64,000 bases of DNA from Sipunculus nudus. Lineage: Eukaryota; Annelida; Sipuncula; Golfingiida; Sipunculidae. Both the position numbers and the translations under genes were made by a program. Below the pieces are notes generated by a model that searched no databases, was not told where the DNA came from, and was given only the letters and a program-made list of their open reading frames with translations. Below are positions 63,871 through 64,000 of this stretch, in pieces (position 1 is the stretch's first letter; the number at the start of each line of letters is the position of its first letter). The stretch covers positions 51,465,429 through 51,529,428 of the forward strand of contig CM049312.1 of assembly GCA_026874595.1 (NCBI GenBank), in the 5' to 3' direction.

Positions 63871-64000
63871 GTCAGCTTTAGGAGACATTAAACTTGTAGT
63901 CTCAGCATGTGAATTGGATGCTCCAAACACAGGGGGCTCAATACAGTGTGTGATCAGCTATTAGTTGCTTGTTCTTTGCAGCTGTTGGCAAACATTTCTC

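Overview
The window is eukaryotic nuclear DNA, most likely from a mollusc or another lophotrochozoan. The evidence is an intron-rich gene with GT-AG junctions, AT-rich introns full of minisatellites, a CR1/L2-like non-LTR retrotransposon, and dispersed repeat families (CCGTCCGT-rich element starts, GGTGGCGCCACC palindrome modules) of the kind that litter mollusc genomes. The species assignment is inference. I see no prokaryotic genes, tRNA, rRNA or CRISPR.

One host gene can be reconstructed: a plus-strand RECQL4-type (RecQ4) DNA helicase whose coding exons run from an ATG at 8981 to the right edge. Seventeen coding exons (8973-63870) join with consistent phase at every junction into 1044 complete codons. 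In order they give an Sld2-like N-terminus, a low-complexity linker, a CCHC zinc knuckle, RecA domain 1 (motif 0, Walker A, Ia, DEAH, TAT), RecA domain 2 (motifs IV-VI) and the start of the RecQ4 C-terminal region. The 3' end lies outside the window, and any 5' noncoding exon was not identified.

Layout. 1-8970: upstream, non-coding, with (ATA)n/(ATT)n tracts, a 3.2 kb element with long inverted ends (3419-6597), a perfect hairpin at its right border, and a 100 bp (TA)n. 9.1-15.1 kb (intron after the first coding exon): a 34 bp minisatellite interrupted by a ~300 bp tandem block and a Helitron-like element. 15.8-19.7 kb: a composite element with ~685 bp internal repeats. 21.9-25.7 kb: a 37 bp minisatellite of about 100 copies. 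26.4-28.4 kb: adjoining 27 bp and 28 bp minisatellites. 28.8-40 kb: middle exons, with dispersed repeats at 34.7-39.6 kb. 40.0-53.9 kb: a very large ~52 bp minisatellite, split by the retrotransposon at 42910-45764. 54.6-58.3 kb: helicase exons plus a 51 bp minisatellite. 58.5-62.8 kb: dispersed repeats and a second Helitron-like copy. 63.2-63.9 kb: the last two exons seen.

The most striking observation is that two minisatellites in this gene are amplified exon-intron boundaries. The ~52 bp unit holds the last 39 nt of the motif Ia exon plus its 5' splice site, in about 210 copies. The 51 bp unit starts at the 3' end of the motif IV exon, and its donor is kept in about 21 of 25 copies. The 51 bp array keeps the reading frame, so use of any donor would add a multiple of 17 residues inside RecA domain 2. 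The ~52 bp array does not keep frame, so only its first donor is productive. Two other arrays carry splice-site-like cores, on weaker evidence.
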